A DNA stretch of 64,000 bases from Homalodisca vitripennis. Its lineage: Eukaryota; Arthropoda; Insecta; Hemiptera; Cicadellidae. Shown in pieces: positions 61,862-64,000 of this stretch. The position numbers and the translations under genes are program-made. Each line of letters starts with the position of its first letter. Position 1 is the stretch's first letter. The DNA lies in the NCBI RefSeq assembly GCF_021130785.1, contig NC_060214.1, forward strand, positions 103,470,001 to 103,534,000, given 5' to 3'. The notes below the pieces were generated by a model. That model did not search any database. It had not been told where the DNA came from and was given only the letters and a program-made list of their open reading frames with translations.

Positions 61862-64000
61862 TAAAAAGAGCAATTATCTCACACTAAGAGTAGCTTTTTA
61901 TATTCAATTTTGTTATTGTTGAAAAGCCTTATCAAGGTTTATAAAGAGAGCAGTTATCTCACTCTAAGAATAGCTTTTTATATTCAATTTATTATTATTG
62001 AGGTTAAGCCTTATGATAGCTTAAAAGTAGATAAGTTATTTCACTCTAAGAATAAGCTTCTTACATTCAATTATTTATTATATTTAAGCCTTATCATAGC
62101 TTATAAAGAGAGCAGTTATCTCACTCTAAGAATAGCCTTTTATATTCAATGTATTATTATTGTGGTTAAGCCTTATCATAGCTAAAAAGTAGATAAGTTA
62201 TTTCACTCTAAGAATAAGCTCCTTACATTCAATTATTTATTATATTTAAGCCTTGTCATAGCTTATAAAGAGAGCATTATCTCACTCTAAGAATAGCCTT
62301 TTATATTCAATGTATTATTATTGTGGTTAAGCCTTATCATAGCTTAAAAGTAGATAAGTTATTTCACTCTAAGAATAAGCTTCTTACATTCAATTATTTA
62401 TTATACTCGTATTTAAGCCTTATCATAGCTTATAAAGAGAGCAGTTATCTCACTCTAAGAATAGCCTTTTATATTCAATGTATTATTATTGTGGTCAAAG
62501 CCTTATCATAGCTTACAACGTAGATAAGTTATTTCACTTTTAGAGAATAAGCTCCTTATTCAATTATTATTGTTATTGCTGATGAACCTTATCATAGCTT
62601 ATAAAAGAGAGCAGTTATCTCACTCTAAGAATAGCCATTGTATATTAAATGTATTATTACCTTGTGGTTAAGCTTATCATAGCTAAAAAGTAGATAAGTT
62701 ATGTCAATTTTATGAGCAGTAAGCTTCTTACATTCAATGTATTATTGTTATTGCTGATGAACCTTGATCATAGCTTATAAATAGAGCAGTTATCTCACTC
62801 TAAGAATAACCTTTGTATATTACATGTACTATTATTGTTTTCAAACCTTATCATAGCTTATAACGAAGGCAGTTATGTCAATTTTAGAGCAGTATGTTTT
62901 ATTCAATGTATTATTGTTATTGCTGATGAACCTTGACATAGCTTATAAATAGAGCAGTTATCTCACTGTAAGAATAACCTTTGTATATTAAATGTACTAT
63001 TATTGTTGTCAAACCTTATCATAGCTTATAACGAAGGCAGTTATGTCAATTTTAGAGCAGTATGTTTTATTCAATGTATTATTGTTATTGCTGATGAACC
63101 TTGACATAGCTTATAAATAGAGCAGTTATCTCACTCTAAGAATAACCTTTGTATATTAAATGTACTATTATTGTTGTCAAACCTTATCATAGCTTATAAC
63201 GAAGGCAGTTATGTCAATTTTAGAGCAGTATGTTTTATTCAATGTATTATTCTTATTGCTGATGAACCTTGACATAGCTTATAAATAGAGCAGTTATCTC
63301 ACTCTAAGAATAACCTTTGTATATTAAATGTACTATTATTGTTGTCAAACCTTATCATAGCTTATAACGAAGGCAGTTATGTCAATTTTAGAGCAGTATG
63401 TTTTATTCAATGTATTATTGTTATTGCTGATGAACCTTGACATAGCTTATAAATAGAGCAGTTATCTCACTCTAAGAATAACCTTTGTATATTAAATGTA
63501 CTATTATTGTTGTCAAACCTTATCATAGCTTATAACGAAGGCAGTTATGTCAATTTTAGAGCAGTATGTTTTTATTCAATGTATTATTGTTATTGCTGAT
63601 GAACCTTGACATAGCTTATAAATAGAGCAGTTATCTCACTCTAAGAATAACCTTTGTATATTAAATGTACTATTATTGTTGTCAAACCTTATCATAGCTT
63701 ATAACGAAGGCAGTTATGTCAATTTTAGAGCAGTATGTTTTATTCAATGTATTATTGTTATTGCTGATGAACCTTGACATAGCTTATAAATAGAGCAGTT
63801 ATCTCACTCTAAGAATAACCTTTGTATATTAAATGTACTATTATTGTTGTGAAACCTTATCATAGCTTATAACGAAGGCAGTTATGTCAATTTTAGAGCA
63901 GTATGTTTTATTCAATGTTCTTATTGCTGATGAATTATTCATTGTATTATTGTTATTGTTGATGAACCTTGACATAGCTTATAAAGAGAGCAGTTATCTC
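61862..64000. repeat. Satellite array: 81-84-bp monomers evolving into a 168-bp dimer, runs off the window
   Basis: The marker TAT(C/T)TCAC starts at 61875, 61955, 62037, 62118 and 62199: monomers of about 81 bp, already alternating between a GAGAGCAGTTATCTC type and a GTAGATAAGTTATTTC type. From about 62790 the marker TATCTCACTCTAAGAATAAC recurs at 62791, 62959, 63127, 63295, 63463, 63632 and 63800, steps of 168-169 bp. In each step one monomer has become ACGAAGGCAGTTATGTCAAT. The right-hand dimers are nearly identical, so that side is the recently homogenised part. The array continues past 64000. Repetitive open frames at 61910-62511 are not genes. Confidence 0.95.

Noticed and set aside
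61910..62511. Repeated peptides resembling YKESSYLTLRIAFYIQ
   Set aside because: Translations of the satellite; the frame is lost where the period changes.

Overview
This window looks like intergenic or deep-intronic DNA from an arthropod, most likely an insect. It is strongly AT-rich and full of eukaryotic transposon relics: Tc1/mariner, hAT, piggyBac, Helitron-like and APE-type non-LTR elements. It also holds satellite arrays and long microsatellites, and it has no operon or bacterial gene structure. The insect assignment is inferred from the transposon types and the recurring dispersed motifs; the species cannot be named from the sequence. I find no intact host protein-coding gene. Every open frame longer than about 100 codons is either transposon-derived or low-complexity. 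A few GC-richer patches (about 1683-1905, 7130-7220, 23880-24070, 32285-32560, 49990-50210, 52780-53110, 58130-58280, 60690-60860) could hold promoters or exons that cannot be proven here.

Layout. 0.6-1.2 kb: a short deletion derivative of a Tc1/mariner-type transposon with long inverted repeats and a frameshifted transposase end. 2.65-3.85 kb: a 104-bp satellite array. 5.0-6.3 kb: palindromes and two copies of an inverted-repeat MITE. 7.8-8.8 kb: a CT/AT microsatellite, a Helitron-like repeat and a short direct duplication. 10.1-12.4 kb: a minus-strand reverse-transcriptase fossil and a TIR element. 15.9-17.3 kb: a 304-bp tandem array, followed directly by a nearly full-length but broken APE/RT LINE (about 17.6-21.57 kb) with ORF1, endonuclease, RT and a (TTGTC)n tail. 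24.4-25.2 kb: a LINE tail and a very homogeneous 58-bp array.

27.2-29.8 kb: poly(A), then a piggyBac-like transposase relic split by a 1,056-bp hAT-like element with an 8-bp target duplication. 31.1-32.2 kb: a GTCY tetranucleotide array of about 1.1 kb. 32.4-33.9 kb: a TATA-box module and a second Helitron-like element. 36.8-48.6 kb: dispersed repeats, a TA-flanked MITE, a diverged tandem duplication, a tRNA-derived SINE candidate and a LINE tail. 50.6-51.35 kb: the C-terminus and tail of another LINE. 55.5-59.15 kb: two arms of about 580 bp in inverted orientation around a 2.5-kb spacer that contains a 116-bp hairpin MITE, a long CA/TA microsatellite and a second TATA module. 61.86 kb to the right edge: a satellite of about 82-84-bp monomers that becomes a 168-bp dimer.

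The genes do not form a pathway. The window records repeated transposon insertion, nesting and decay, plus local tandem amplification. The most unusual structures are the 3.6-kb inverted duplication, the nested hAT-in-piggyBac insertion with a readable empty site, and the TATA-containing module shared by two loci 26 kb apart.
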